A stretch of DNA of 64,000 nt from Daphnia carinata (GCF_022539665.2 NC_081339.1:1984001-2048000), one strand, 5' to 3'; counted from the first letter of the stretch, positions 42,561-58,760 are shown. The notes: generated from the letters alone by a model not told the origin. Program-made: numbers and translations.

Positions 42561-45500
42561 GCACTGGAATTGTGTGTCGCCTTGTTAGGTCAACTGTTCT
42601 TCAAGTCATATGGCCCTCAAAAATACAATGGACATGTATCACATCATATTACAGTTTTGTTTCAATTTGTTCACCGCTTGAACACATACACTCAAGGAAT
42701 TTTATTCGCGGAGACATAAAAATCTAAGGCTGTCAACGGGGCGGTTTTCTTCCGATCTGTTCCGCTCCACAGAAACTTCGACTTTTTTTCATTGGGCAGT
42801 TGCCCAATGCCAACGCCATCTCTTTTTCACAGAATCATACTTTTATGGTTTATTATATTTTTGTAATTTGTATTGATGCAATACAATGTTTTTCTTTATC
42901 ATATTTGTTTTTATTTCACAAAATATGATTTCACTAACCAACGATGCGCTTTCAATGATTTCAGTGGAAATTGTCACTAATATTGCGCCAGCACCTCCCG
43001 GTATTTTATGCACAATGCAATACTTTAAATATTATAATAAATAGTTTCAAAATTTTTTTTAATACATAGAAATATTACTTATTTTACCGTGAATGTAACG
43101 AAATTTTTTTTTACTATTTTAAAGCTAAAATTGATGCCCAAGCGAAGGGCGCAAAGTAAATTTTTTCTTTGTTTTTTTTTTTTGTTTTGTTTTTCCTCCT
43201 CCCAGTAGTAACCGAAATTAAAATAATCATTACATCAAAACCTAGAAGTTCAAAACGCATAAATTTTATGAAAATAGATAGGTGTCCTCAAGAGCTATTC
43301 ATTTGTGAAAAAATTTGTTCAAGAATTTTCACAAACAAAAATGTTGAAATAAAACAACTTTTGAGTTCCTGCGTCTAACCGCAGGAAACAGCATTCATTT
43401 TTGAATGGTAGATGTCGTCGTATGCTTGTATGCTCGGATAAATTACTTGAATGGTGTTCCACTCTACACTATTTCCTTCATCATGTTCCTAACGTTTTTC
43501 TGGCTTATTACTTAAGAAAATTTAATCGCTTTTGCTCTGCCTTCAGTAAATTTTTTTACAATCAAACGAATGTGACGTTTCCTTGCGATTGTTTAAAAAA
43601 ACTCTTCTTTTCGTTAATCTTTATAATTGGTATCGACTTCATCGGCGTGCCTTAAAGGTATACAATATGCGGTAATCAACGACCACGGGATTTAACAATA
43701 TATAGAATTACTATATGTATTGTCATATTACTTGACGTCTCTGTCAGGACATCAGAAAAGCGGAAGAGATGACATAATACATATTACCTAACTTCTGTTC
43801 AAACGCGGCACTCGGCAAAAAATGATTCTGTCGTTGGCGATTGATTTTCTGGGCGGTTTATTCTATTCAGTTGTTTTTTGTTTTTTGATTTTATTGTTTG
43901 TTGTGTTTTTTTTTTTTTTGTTATTTTTTTCAAGAAGACAGTCGTCCTTGCTCGTTTTGTGCGGCTTTTACATCTGAAACTGTCATGGAAAAAGAAAGAA
44001 TTTCAGACGAAACGAAAAGGTTTGACAATGCATTTCCCACCCTGTGCCAGTATATCTATCTACAAATTCGTCTATATGCTTGAAACTTTTGTTGAATTCA
44101 CCTTAAAGATTGTACACAGTTGTGATGGGCCACGGGCGTCACACAATACTTCGTTAATAACAGTGCATGATGTTGCTTTGTATACAAAGTATACAGCGCT
44201 TCCTGTCTATTCAAACAGACAAACCACATTTTTCCCCTTTTCTCCTTTTTAAACAAAGTTTTAGACGGTCGTTAAATCTAGACTAGACTTTCAATCGATC
44301 GTTATAGCTGTCCTCGTCCACCTCGTCATCACTTGGCCGAAATGTGGAAAGATTTTCAAAAAATACATTTTCCGCTCCTCAATTGGCGCTACGTCATCTC
44401 TAAAGTTGAAAACACAAAAAAGGATACACCGGACGAAACTCTCCATCAATAAAAAATGGAGGGGACAAAAAAAAAAGGCGTGAAATCACGGAGTTGTGCG
44501 GGGTGTTTAACGCCGACGAGTGACATCCTTTCGTCTTTGTTCTTCTTTTTTTTTTGCATAAAAAAAAATGCAATATTTTAAATAATTTGTTAAACTCACG
44601 CCACGACAAAGTAATTTTCCGCATTGTGAAGAAGACTTCGATATCTTGCATAGATTGTCAAGCATTAGAAGCCGTATTTCTTTTTAGTCTTTAGGGCATG
44701 TTCACTTACAGGCGATCCGCTGCTGGTGACTCGAGTGTCAATTGAAAGGATTAGACTTCAACAGGTGCGATTACAAAAGCACATAAAGATTCTCCGTTCG
44801 ATCATAATGGAGCCACAAACGTGAATCGTTCGTGACACAAGCAAGAAATACGCGCTGCAAACGCATTTCTGAGTTGAGGCTGCTCGATAGTTTTACTTTA
44901 TTTTTTCCAATTTTCCTACTATGTAAAGCGATTGGAACTACTTGCAGCTCATTCATCAACGCTGATATTTCTTTATAGTCTATAATACATGGGAAATTCA
45001 TAAATACAACAGCCTGGGCAACGACAAGCTGACATTATCGAACGAACACATAACTCAGAAATATTCTTTATCTTAAGTATATTCCAAACGTCCTCAATAA
45101 TCGTGGGTGACCTCAAATAGAGAGGCATATACCCTTTACCTAGTAACCAAGACGATACCCGCAATCTAACGGGAAGAAAAAAAAAAGATTGGAAATAAGA
45201 GAGTGTGTATCAACACACACATCACGCGAGCTCAATCTGGTGTTCTATCTAACGTCCTTTTATACATTCAAAAAATAACCCCAAAATTTTCCCCCCTTTT
45301 TCCTTGAGTTTCCTATTCGAAGAATTGGGATCATATTGAAAGCACCTTGCGCCTGGGCCCCCTTAGTGGGGTCAGACAAGATCCAAGGAAAACTGTTTCT
45401 AGTCTGACATATAGTCTAGGACGATGATTGATGGGGCGGGTTAGTGAAGTATGGATCTCTCTGACTTCTGACTCTCGTTTGCTGGTTGGCTGATCATCGG

Positions 45501-48000
45501 AGAAATGGTTACCAATGCAGGACAGCCCAGTCACGCGATACTGGCGCGATTATCACGCACCGAAGTTTTCGAAATTCGTGTGACCAATGCCTTGATTTTT
45601 TTCTTCTTCTTTTTCCAGTTTTGGTAGATTACCCCAAATATGCCACGTTTTATCATTTTACCTGCATAAAGGTGTGAAACGATTCCAATCCAAGTTGCCA
45701 GTTTGACTCAGAATAGCCACGCGTTGTTTATTCCATACTATTAAATGGATTTAACAATAAGGAGAGTCGGTATTTTTGATGCGGCTAACAGCTAACCTCC
45801 ATTTCTGCTTTGCATGTGACATGCATGTTGGTGTGAAACTTTTTGAAAGCAAACAAAACATGGCTGTTGATATCTTTGATTTTCATGTATTCTTATTTGC
45901 GTTATTGTGCCGTTCTGAACTCAGCCCACGTTAGCAAAAGAAAATGATGACTCCCATGTTTCTGTACTGTCTTTGTTAATTAAAGCTCCATTCATCCATG
46001 ATGTGAATCAGGTCCCCGTAGCGATAAATAAAGAAAAGGATTATGCGACAAGACTAAATGTTCCAAGTTATTCTTACGACCTCGTGACTTCCCCTAAAAT
46101 TACGAAATCGTCCGCTCTTCCAATTAAACACAAGAAAAAAGGGAGAAATAAAAAAAAAAATAGAAATCATAAACAAAGAAAGTTAATTTTCAGGAACGCA
46201 CTACATTAGTTATGCGAAGTGCTCCTTCCGAGAGCTTTCCGCTGATTTCTCCGAAAACAGTCAACGTGAATAATGAGCTGCGTTATCCCTTAAGGAAGGC
46301 CAATAAAGGAGGCCCCTAAAAGAGATGTGTCTTGTGCCCCAGCACCACTGAATCACCATCAAACGTAGGATGCGGACGTTCTAATCTATTTATTAAGGTT
46401 TCAGATGGTTAACCAACCTGCTATCCAGTCAACACAGATACATTTATTTACAAAAAAACATTCTGGTCAAACAGGAAAACTTTTTCCGCGTTTTACTTTT
46501 TTTTATCTCTCCATAGATTTTCTCCGTTTTTTTTTTCTCACATTGCCTCTGTTTTTTTCTTGCATTTTTCAGCCCCTACATTTGCTTTCTGATTTGATTG
46601 TATCATTCCTAATACCTCCTCCGGCCTTACTCTCGTCAGTTCCCTCTTATCTTTTGATCTTTTTTTCCGCCATATCCTTTACAGTTGTCATTTCATTTAC
46701 ATAGTCATTAATGTGTCAACACAAGTCGCCTGCAAGCTTGTCCCCCCGCATTCACAAGAAATAATTAACAAGGTGAAGGCTCCCTATCAGGCCATTCATT
46801 TCTTTTGGTGCAATTTTCAACGGGATCCCGCCGAAGCTCGTAACATTTCTTCTTTTTGGCTTCTTTCGCCTCGTTTAGACTCTGCTTGAACGGCAAAACT
46901 TCGTCTTTCCTTAGGCCTCGTGGTAATCGAAAGCAGTGTAAAATGACTGAACAGTACGTACATCCCCACAGTTTAAGTGGTATACGTTTGCGTGCGTAAC
47001 TTTCATTAAAAAAACGAACCTCTGAACATTTGGCTACAATGAATTGTTATCTGATTAAAACCCGACAGAATCAAATCCTCATTCTCTCTTCACTGATTTT
47101 ATCGACAAAACAAAAAGGGAAGAATGGAGATCTATACAATTGTTAAAAATAATGTTGATTAGAAACGGTAATGAACATGCCCCCTAACACCGTTTTGTTG
47201 CTCATGTTTTCCGTTCCTATATCCTCTATTAAGTCCAAAAAAAAAAAAAAAAAAAAAAAATGGGAAGAGATTTTGAGGCGGGATTCTCCATTGCATGTCC
47301 GTGAGAAAATGGGGGAATTACTGCAATAGAGTGCAGTATACGTCAAGCGAGTGATTGCGTCCTAATCTGTAGGCGAACCAATCTCGTGTTACCCTTGTTA
47401 TACTGTGGGAGAACGTCGCGCGGTTAGATCACTTAGTCTAGCTACCATTAAGTAACTTGAGCTCAAGTCGTCAGGAAAAGGAAGTTCATCGTTAGGGACA
47501 TTAGGTAACGTAAACGGTTCAATCCTGGAAAATCACACCAGTCTAATATTCGTGGAATCGCACTTTCGTGGCTTCTATCGGTATGCAACCAGGTAACACA
47601 ACTATACAAGCAAAGCGCATGTGTACTAGTAGCATGAAACAGTACAAGTGAACCGTGCGACTCACAAATCAAAGCTTGCCTTTCCTTCGTTCTTTTTTTT
47701 TTAAATATCAAATATTTGAGAGGGAGATAATTTTACTGACGTCAAAGTTTATTTTTTGCCACCTGAATAAAAAACTATCTTTTCTATCGCGATTGGCAGA
47801 ATGCTCTTATAATTCACAAGAATTTTAGTTGTAGTAGTTTGGGGGGGGGGGGGTGTCAGACAAAATAAATGCTGTAGGTTTTAACGACTTGGCTTATTCG
47901 ATGGCTTCACGGAGATTTGAGAAAACAAGCTGTTGTCTGTGACCAGTTAATCTTCTGACAAACGGGAAGGCATGACAGAAACAATTGAAGACTGGCATTA
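42561..48000. other. Gene-poor, homopolymer-rich sequence (part 1)
   Basis: No supported exon. Open frames here (for example 43878-44252, 45973-46209, 46405-46704) are dominated by poly-T (Phe/Leu) or poly-A (Lys) runs. An A24 run lies near 47237-47260 and a G12 run near 47841-47852. Confidence 0.5.
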
Positions 48001-51000
48001 CCAATGAAATATTTGCAGAAAGAAAAAAAGAAAACAATGTGGTCTTGCAACGGCTAGGAATTTTTGAAGGGTAGATATTTGCGTCCTTCACCATGACGCG
48101 TTCAGCAGAAAGATGCGTGACATGATCTTTTAACTTTCGCTTAGACATGGGGTACGCCAAAAAACAAAACAAGGGATCCTAGCGCAAGCCATGTAAGACT
48201 GTAAGGTTCATGTTGCACACTGTTGCTACTCGAACAATATTCATGACGCTTTTCAAAAAAAGATGCCTATCGTGGTGAAGCTGTATAGGCAGCAATGGCA
48301 GCGCCATTATTTAGATGTGACGCTATCTGGTTGAGGGCATCCTGCTAGGTTTGTCTTCATCTCTTATTCTGCCCTGGTGTCATTTCAGGAAGATGTTTTC
48401 TCTTCTGCCAGAGGGACAACATTATGTAGGTAGGAGATGTCCCTTTTTTTTTTTTAAGGTAAATACCATGAAAGGTAAGACTAAAGGGACAGTGGGATCT
48501 TGTCCACAAGGAAGGGGGAACTTTAGAGAGGAAGAAAATGCTAGTTAGAGAAAAAAAAAATCATTAACTTGTATGAATTGTTGAATCAGAGCTGTTTGAC
48601 GAGGGAAATGCAACTACGAAAAGGTTAACTTGACATGACTCGTGTGACTTTTAACTTGTTGAGTTTCCTTAACGTACGCGTGTGTTAGTTTCGGTTAGTT
48701 TGAAGGAAATCCGCATCATCTCGGCTTTCAACTGGTGTCTTCGGCTATTTTTCCTTAAACTCACGTTTAGCAGTGTCTAACGTTTCTCAGTGCGGTGTAA
48801 TAAAGCCAAAAGAGAAAGAAATAGGGGTCGACATGAGTATATCCTATTAACAGCTCCTTACAGTTTATTTTTTTTTTTCAAACTTATTATTTAATATTGC
48901 CATTTCCTATCTCTGTACCCTAACAAGTTTCCACTCAAATAAAAAATTTGGTTTAAGCCACGGTGAATTCATACAGTTAATATTCCTGATGCCAAGCCTT
49001 TAATATGATATATAGTGATAAAACAGAGAAAAACCATGAAAACATTACTGTCAGTATGAAGCATTGAGACCCTCAAAAACTGTACATTCTGACGTTTCAA
49101 AAATACCACCATGATTCTTATAGTAAACCATCAAGAAGCTGTTAGATATGAACATATGTAAACGGAAAAATGTAAATCACGTTGAAACAATAAAATGTTC
49201 AAGCAACGGAACCAGCATCTTCAGTTATAAGGATACAACATAAAAGTCATATAGAAGACATGTTTCGTTGCTCGCTAGTCACTGATGTTGTTTTCCAACG
49301 TCCACGTCAACGTCAAAGGACAAGCACACGACTGTGCGTGATTTGTATTGCATATCGAGTTTGGTCACTTTAAGCAGAAACGTTTTGAACGGTACATGGG
49401 ATGTCTGAAAAATTGCCAGAAATCTTTACGATGATGCGCATAAATTGATAGAAAGCTGTTTCCTCAAAGGATTGTGCTTACCCACGATAGTTGGAGGCGG
49501 TCGTACCAAGAAACGGCCTTATTCCATGAATAGCAAATAATAATAAATGCGAAATAGGAGAGTACACGAATATGTTATTTTCAACTTCTTTATTAGGAAA
49601 GCGCCTTATTCTTACTCGAAGATTGAATGGTTCGTCTTTCTTTTGCCTCACTTATCAAAGTATTGTATTGTGCATGAAATTTCCATTTCAAGTTGTCTGC
49701 CACTGATGAATTCCATAATTGGTGTGCATCTGCGGGATCATTCTAGAAGTGTTTACCAACTGGAATTTATTCATCGTATCTGCGTATATGTAAATAATAA
49801 TTATGGCAATGACGAATAGCTTCTTTAATCAATCTTACCTGGATTTTATTGCGCAGAGTGTAGAGCACAGTTGATATTCAATGCCTGGTGATCACGCGCA
49901 TGTATTTCAATTTTAGTAGCAATATTTTGTTTTCCAGATGGTAAATGCGGCACAACGGCGCACTTAATCGCTGCAAATAATAATACAAAATAAATGCCAA
50001 TAGCGTTTGGCATTTTGAATGCTTGTATACAAACAGGTATCTACAGTCTCCCACTACAATAAACACTGTCTAGGTTTCAATGTCAATAATAAATAGATTT
50101 CGTTTTGCCTTCTACCTGAAAAGAATTCCTGGTCTGCATTTTCCCTTGCCTCCTTTTCAGGAAATCCAATCATTTTTATACCCACCTACACTTTCCAATA
50201 ACTGTAGCTAAACTGTAGTTAAATACCGCAGCAAGTTTCTTTCTGATACGATGCACTTTTCTGCGTTTTATTTTCCCCAAAGTTTTCATCATTGACTTGG
50301 CATAGAAACATTCTTCAAATTCCAAAATTTGCCGTCAACTTCAAGGTATTTTCTAATCAAAATTGCGCGTTTGTCAAACTTAACCTGTGTCAGTTTCACA
50401 CACATCAGTTTCAGATTGTTAGTTTTTGTTATTGTGGCATAAATGTTGACCACCTGCTTTTGGTATTCCGCGTCGCGGAGAGCCAAAAAAACCTCTAGAA
50501 ATCAATGTAGCTGTTTTATTTAAAACACTTCTACATGACTATACCAATCAATCTCCAGGAAAAGCGGCATACTTGACAGCTGGGTTTGCATGTGCCTGCC
50601 CAATATGTAAGCCTAGTTGATTACTGGAAGTTTTGACGAGGTTTACTTTCATGATAGGCAGTTTATTTATTTTTTTTTTATACATGATGGTCCGTGGCCA
50701 AAACGAGCGTCGGCAATATTATTCGCAGTGCAGTTTATAAACAAGTTTGTTCATCTAACTACAGTATAAAAGTCGATGGAAAAATATGCTGAGTGCATGC
50801 ATTCCAAGCTACACCGATGCTTGTTCAATGATTGATCCAGGTTTCCAACTAACACAAAAGAACTGCCTCGTGATGCATATCACATACAAAAAAAGATTCA
50901 GATCGTTCAATGCGAACTCGACGTACAGCGCAGATCGATGATTTTTTTTTTTTTTTTTCATTCTCATTCGATTTCCTTTGTTGTCGTTTTCCTTTATTCA

Positions 51001-54000
51001 CTATAGTAGAATATGAAATGTAAAATAAAAGCCACGTACAAAATAATAGACAAACTTGAATGTCTTCGAATGAACAGCACGAAATTCCATTGCGAAAAAT
51101 AGAGAAGAAAATCAAATACGTTTTGCTTTCGTAGAATTGCACAGGTCGAACTGGTGCAGTTTGAAAACTAAAAGTCTTCTTACGAGTTGCTGTGAAAATA
51201 TGCGTGTGTATGTCTTGTATAGCGTAGTTAATAGAGATCTTTTTGGCGTCAAAGATGACTGTCGACTTGCAGTATACGTTAGCGTGTTGACCTCATGGCG
51301 CGGTAACTTCCTCCCGCTGGAGGCAAACTTCTTAGTTCTGTCCCCGTCACCTATCGTTGATGGATGGGCTTCTTTTATAAAGCGTGCACGTATATAACTG
51401 TTGCGGTCTAATCTATTTCTTCTCCCTCCACCCCATGTGTGATGTTGTGTAATATTGACAATAGAACTTCATGCAGGGTTGGATGCATGGGAAACTAGCA
51501 GAGTTGAGTGGCACATGCACAGTTCTCCTTACGTGCGTTGCCTGAGGCGGCTCGTTGATCAACTTGACCCCGCTCTACAGTTCTCGTCTTCTCAGACCAA
51601 ATTATGCACCGGGAATGGAACTGAGTATTTGCTGTGTACCGCTGTGATGGATGAGTCTTTATGGATGAGCAGTACCTTTGGCAAACACAATCCTGACGAG
51701 ATCTTCGAACCGACCTTAACCTTATACACTGCTCGTCATCATCATGCATCACATATACTTCGTCGAATGTCTGTACTATTTATCCAGCCGCCATTTGGAA
51801 ATCACGTCCCAAACCGTAACCGCATCGACTTCTAAGTAAAATATACCGAGCTCTAAAACTGGAAAAAAAAAAAATAAAAAATAAGGGACACATATCGTGC
51901 GTCTCTCGTAAGTATTTCTCATGGAACGAATTGAAAGAAACGTTGACGTCGAGAGATTCAGTAAATAGTATATCAAATTAGAAGAAAATGCAAAAAGGAT
52001 TTCGACACACTCTCTTTGCTAGATTTTTAGCTAGTTAAATTATTCTGTTTTGGGGTTGACGGTACGTTGCGTGTCTGTTTTGATCCAAGCATGGAACAAC
52101 TATGGCGTTTAATAGTTACGAGAAAATAAACGAGAAAAAAAAAAGGTTCGTTAATAAAATTTCTTGTATACGAAGATGACTGGCAATCTGTTGGGCAGAC
52201 GATTCCATTGATTATATACTTTTCTGAGGAAACATGCGACCGTATAAAGTGCGTTTATTATTATGAAATCGAATACGGAACGAGCTTAGTGGCGGCCAAG
52301 TTTCCGCTATGAAGCCATCCATCTTGTTTTCTCTTCTGGAAAAAGACAGACGACAAGAACGAAAGAAAAAAAAAAAGAAAAGGGGGGGGGGGCGTCTCTA
52401 ACATCGAAGATGACGAGTCTTGCGAGCCATTGTGTACACAGTACATTTATCTATCTTTATTACTTGAACATTCCATTGTCGGTTTTGAATTTTCTCACCG
52501 TACGGCGTCTATCTAGTACACAACACATACACACGAAACACGCTGAATGGCCTGTAATGAACACAACAACATAGTCACGGTGGAACGTCGAGAAAGAATG
52601 TTGGCACCGATAAAAATAAGAGATGAAAATGCGAGAGAGCGAGAGAGAAAATTTCGGCGGCTCATTTTACAAAGGCAAATTTTTCAATTTTGGTCTTGCT
52701 TAATTTTCCGCGTTAAATCTATTATCGCTCTGTTTGTTGCTTGGCTTGAAAGGGAAAAAAATAAAAATGATTTCATTTGCTGCCCCTTGTCTCAGACTCT
52801 TCGCCACGCCAAGTCGAGTTCTGTCAACGTTCTCACGAAATAACAAACACAAATGGAATCAGAAAATAGGCAAGACGAAACTTTAAAAAATAAATTTACC
52901 TAATCTATTCGTTATTTGTTTTTTTTGGTTTTTTTTATAGGAACGTCGTTGTTGCTTTCCTCAAACTGTCCAAATTGAATTTTTGAAGATGAATTTTAGA
53001 AGCGATTGAACAACGGCGAAAAAAAAAAGGGCTCCCATTGAATACAAAAAACCGAGATGTGTTACCAACACACACACACACACACAAACGCTCATCTTTT
53101 CGTTTCTATTAAGAAAAAAAAAATAAAAAGAAAGAAGAAAGCCAGATTACCGGAGGGAGAATTCCTCTGCCGATTTCAGGCCGGACGCAGTGCGCAGAGC
53201 AACAACTCCTCCCCTATCGTGTTCGGGCTCTTTTCTTTTTTTTTTTTTATTTATTTTTTTTTTCATCACAAAACCATTCATCGTTTTGCCTTTCCCCATC
53301 GACCTTTCCCATCTTCAGCTTAATTTTTTGTTGTTGTTTTTGTTATTTCACCATAGAATAAATCATATTTGATCAGTTGATGAGTTTGAGATGTTTTTTT
53401 TTTGCTGATTCAGAACGCCTCTTCCTATCTAGAAAAGAAAAAAAAAATAGTAACACACACCCTACTTCTACAGGAGGTTGGCCAATTATTAATTACCATC
53501 TCTATTAGTTTCAAATTGTTTCGTTTTGAGGAAAAAGTTGCGTCTCTTTGGAAAACAAACATTTTTAAAGCTACAATTTCAATCGAGATGTCCGTGTTAA
53601 ATGTCGTCTATCGATCACATTAAGTTATTCGTAATTTCTTCTCTTTTTTTTTGGAAAACATTAGTATGAATTCCGATTAACTAGATGTTAGAGAATAATA
53701 CGAGCATTCTTCAATAAACAGCGCACCGAATTCATTAGGTTCGCTAATGTGTTTCGTGATTCTATTCGATATTATGTTGGCATCGATAACCTTTTAGCAG
53801 GTAGATTAAGATTGACATGAAGTTCGGTTAAACACGAAACAACAATTGTCTTTGTACCTTACGTTTATCAGGGAATCATTCAACGTAAAACAATTCGCTA
53901 ATTTTTTTTTTCCTTAGAATTTTCTGTTAATAAAATTGATATGATTTTTGGAATTGAATCGTCAGCGTTTTCTTTTTGTAACACACTCACGTTTTCAATC

Positions 54001-57000
54001 ATGTCGTATATTTATCTCATCATTTTAAAAAACAAATACTCAACATTGTAGGCCAGATAAATATCAAACTTCTTTTAAATTCACACTTGAAAAAAAAAAA
54101 ATGAAATGAATTGTTCTTCATCACGAAAGGTTTGCCTTGGAATTAGTTTACCCGATTTTTTTTTTTTTTTTTTAATGAACCGTCGACATGAAAATGCAAG
54201 TGTGGTCACATAATAAATTCCCGACTGCCAGAGAACTTGAAGAGGTTTGAAGTTTTTTCCCTCAGATAACGAGGAAACGATTTCAAGGCAGTGCCGGCCC
54301 GTGCTCCCCGAACCCCATCCGTGCAGGTACTGGTCATGAAAACGTCAATGAACAACATTGGCATGAATATTTATTTTTCAACTATTTCCTAACTGCTGTG
54401 TAAATCATCAAAAAAAAAAAAAAAAAAGAAGAAAAATCCCATTATTTGTGAAAATTTTTATTTACGAAGAGAAAAAAAAAAAAAAAAAAAGAAAGGCCTA
54501 ATAAGGCTAGGCCCCAAACTCATTTCCATATAGGCCACTACGTCCGTTACTATTAACGAGATTGACGTTGTGTTGAAAAGCTATATCGGCTTGGGCTAAC
54601 AGCTGGGCGGCCCGAAAAGCATTGCTGCTATTATACAACGTCTAAGTATGGTTTCGAGACGAAAGTGAGGTAAGGGTTAGAGCGGCCGATATCTACCATC
54701 ATGGCATCATTAGTCGGCTGATAATGACAATTCACCGGCATTCGTTACAGCAACGGTATAATACATTTTTATTTTATAATTTTTTTTTTTTTTTTGCTTT
54801 TTATTGTGAAATTGTCCCTGCATAGACGATAACACAAGTTCTGGCGTGCCTTAATCTAAAGTACGCACAGGAAAAATAACTTTAGCTGGAATTAAATTTA
54901 ATGCTTCCGAGAAATCAAGTGTGGACGAGAAGGAAATAATAAAATCTTTTAAATAGACCCGGTCGGCATCTCTCGAATTAAATATTTCTCTCACTGTAAT
55001 TTGATTCTCTATAAGTAACAAACAGCTCGCCGTCTGAACATGTACAGCAGAAATAGAATGCGACCTTTCCTTGAAATAAAGGTGGGACTTGTAGTTCGAC
55101 CTTCATCAACTGGCAGTTGACACCGAATGAAACATCGACGAACCCCATAAAGCTTTTTTTTTTGTTTGTTTAATGCTCCATTTAAAGGAATGAAAGTGTA
55201 ACACCACATCAAAGTAATAGTCCTAATGAGAAGGGAGGCATTGCACGTGTCCATTAAAAAAAATATATAAAACTTTCAACTTATATAGCATCAGTGCTGA
55301 CTAATAATTTGGTAGTTCCTTATTTTTTTTTTCACCTTTCTGAACAAAAACGTTCCTATGCAGCCCACCTTCTCGGGCACTTAACGCAGCGCTTTAGTTC
55401 CACCAACCATTGTAAGTGTCAAAAACTGAGAACATTGGCATGACAGCCGGATGAGATGCGTTAAAGTGTGTCCGTATTCTCGAGCATTTTTCTTTTCTTT
55501 TTTTCTTAGCTTCGAGGCATTGGCAGCATATCTAAATATGCATTCAGGATATCATCGCCCATGATAGTTGCTACCATAAAACTTTGTTGGGATGCTATAG
55601 GATGTAGGTCGTTTCAAGTGCCTGTGCGTCCCTGGCGGTAGCCTAAACGTAACAATTCGCCTTACAGGCATACACACTTGTTTTTCTTTTTCTTTTCTTG
55701 TAAAAAAAAAAAAAATGAAGATGAGGTGATGAAGGTAAAGATGACAGCCAAACCCCACCTGATGGCTTCTGTCGCATGAATCATGACGTCATAACCTACA
55801 TGTTTTTTTGTTTTTTTCGGGGGGGGGGGGGGTCTTGGCAATTAAACAACTGTAGAAAGTGTCGACGGATTTATTGGGGTATTGTGTAAGAAGCGCAAAG
55901 AAAGAACCCATTCATCATCCAATGGCATTTTGAATTACGAAATGTTGATGAGTCGGAAATGGAAGAAAACAAAACCCGAAAACCAAAAACCAAAAACAGG
56001 CTGTGGCCCACACGATACAAACTTCTTCATTAAGCTCTGGCGTACACTCAATTATGAACCTGCCGGAATCGAATGATGGGATATATTTTTTTATTTTTTT
56101 TTAATTGGACAATGGACGCAGACACACTCTTGGCTGGTTATTACTAACTTGGGCGGATGAAGCGGCCACACAGCCATAATTCGTCCGGCAACTTGAACGC
56201 CAAGTGACATGTGAAATTGCGCATGTTTTTCGACGGGGGTAACAAACATTTTTAAATGCAGCCAATTCGTCATTGAACAGTCACACAACAAAACATTTGG
56301 TAATAAATAAAAAATAAAAGAAAAATCATCGTTACGTTGTCCAAGGACAAAGAAAATTGTGATATCCAAATAAGAAGAAAAGAAATGATTCAAATAGGTC
56401 GGACTTACACCCAGTTCTAATTGCGTTTGAAAATGAAAAAAACCGCAACAAACCATCTGTTGTTTGGAAATCATTCGATACCCGCATAAACGTGTTGGTA
56501 TGTACACACACAGACACAGACAAACACACACAAATCCACGCGAAATTGTAGTCTAACCACAATGAGTTGAACAATTTGGTTTGGCTAGTTAATTCTTTTC
56601 TTTTTCTTTCTTATAATGCAAAGTCAAACACGAAAATGTAGTAGATAACTCTTGTTGAAACGAAACACGCTCGTGGTTAATTGGCACGGTCTTCGTGTTT
56701 GACTTACTTAGATCCGCCTTCCGTTATTTTACCCACGACTAGAAATCCATACGAGAAAAAAAAAAATAAATAAAGATTTTTTTGAGGGGGGGTTTTCGTT
56801 ATATGCTGGCTACGCCCAAAGCTATTGTTTAACGGGCCAACTCAACAAGCTAATGTTGGTTGCAATGATAAATTAAAAGGAGGGGGGGGGGGGACTATCG
56901 TCATTGTACGCTTCTTTGTTTTGAGAACAACATTTCAAGTGGGAGAGAGAAGGAGAAGAGAGAAACAAAAAATAAATAAATAAATAAATAGAAGAAGTCG

Positions 57001-58760
57001 AGCTCGAGGTGGTTATCTTTGCATTTCTGCTCTTGCTATCCTCGTCATTGCCTCTGCTGGCAGCGCTGCGAGTCCTCCGAGCTTTATAATGAGACCAGAA
57101 ATACCCCCCATTCAAAATGTGGTTTTAAAAGCAGAAAATAAGAACCCCACACACACACACAAAAAATATACAATCCAAGGTTTTTCATTATTAACGAGCC
57201 GACGAGTTCTGAGCTGTAGAACAACTAGCTAGATCAAGTTTCCTCGCAGCCAGTTACGGTTTCCCTTTTTTTTTTTTTTCTAGACAAAATGGTCGTGCCA
57301 CTAGAAGAAAGACACACACACACAGATGAAAAAAAAAAAAAAAATAAAGTAAAATGAGGATAATTTGAAAATGATCTTCAATCCTCTTAAAGGTGCATTT
57401 AAAATTGTATTAAATTTCGACCCGTCTGCTTGTTAAGGCCTACCAGTGTGTGCAAGTCTAATCCGGCCCGTATTCCGTATACACTTCAAGTCTCTCTCCT
57501 TAAAAAAAAAAACAAAAAAAAAACAACAACATTCAAATAAAGTGGATGTATTCTCATTTCATCACATATCTCATTTCTCAAAGCATTTGCAGCGCAGGAA
57601 GCGGGGGGAAACTCCTCGCTTTGATATTTGCCCAAGTTCCCATCCGTGTGTGTTGCAACTGACGTGTTCTTCGAGTTTAACAGACGGTTGGATTGTATAG
57701 ACGGACTTTTACGGTATATTTATATATTGCCAGGTGGATGTTATGTGGCCAGGTCGTGCAGGCGTCCGCCGTGTGGTGAAAGGGCGATAATGGCTTTGAA
57801 CGTGTCGCACACATAGACCGTTAGATTTAAATCCCGAGTGCAATTATACCCGTAGTCAGCAAAGGTTTTTCCCACGTGCAACAACGTCGAAAGAAAATGA
57901 AACAATGAAAAAATGGTGTAGATTCGGGTTGGTTGATAGCAACCCAACCGGTATTTCTCCTATCGTTTTACGCAACCAAACGAAAAACAAGAAATCAAGT
58001 CAAATCAAATAAATCTAGACGTCAAATCAGAAAATTTACATTTTTTTTTCATTTAAAAATTGAGAATTTTAATGCAACCACAACAATTGATTGCGTTTTT
58101 TTTTTTTTTTATTATTATTATTCGGTCCAGTATGTTTAGTACTGTACAATGCTTCATCACGCGGAAGGTATTGCGAAGGGGGTACCGACAGCCCGCCTCT
58201 TCTATGCGTCACGATCAAACGACGCCGAATGAAAAGAAACCGAACATAGTTTACACGTGTTGCTGCTCACTTGTGCTGTTCGTCTCGGAGTATCAACGAA
58301 TCGTGATGACGCAACAATCATCCGAAAAAAAAAAAAGAAAAGAAAGAAAGGTTGGGAACTTATCACTCATCGTTGTGAGAGCTCAGCTGACGAATTAATA
58401 AATCTGTTTCTTTGCTGTTTGCGTGCGAAAAAAAAGGGCGAAGAAGAATAAAAAAAAAAAAAAAAAAAAAAAAAAAATAACACGAACGTTGGCTCTGCTG
58501 ATGTACCAGGATGAGTTTGATGACCATGGCCGAAAGGCAGGCAATCTCTTCGCCGAATGTCTTTTCTTCCCGACTTGTATGTCTATCTGCTGTCCCTTTT
58601 TATTTTTTTGTGCCTTTCTAGCGGAACATGGCTAATGCAATCCGTAAACGTTTTCTTTTTTAAACAGATTCTTTACGTTTTACGAGGATGCAAATGGGAT
58701 TTATTCAACGACGAGACTGTCGAGAGCGCCCCGTGTTACCTACGTATCTCTACCTCTCTC

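Noticed and set aside
43878-44252. 124-codon plus-strand frame with hydrophobic N-terminus
   Set aside because: The hydrophobic part is translated poly-T; no other support.
51455-51835. 126-codon plus-strand frame
   Set aside because: No domain, no splice or promoter context, and the opposite strand is open too.
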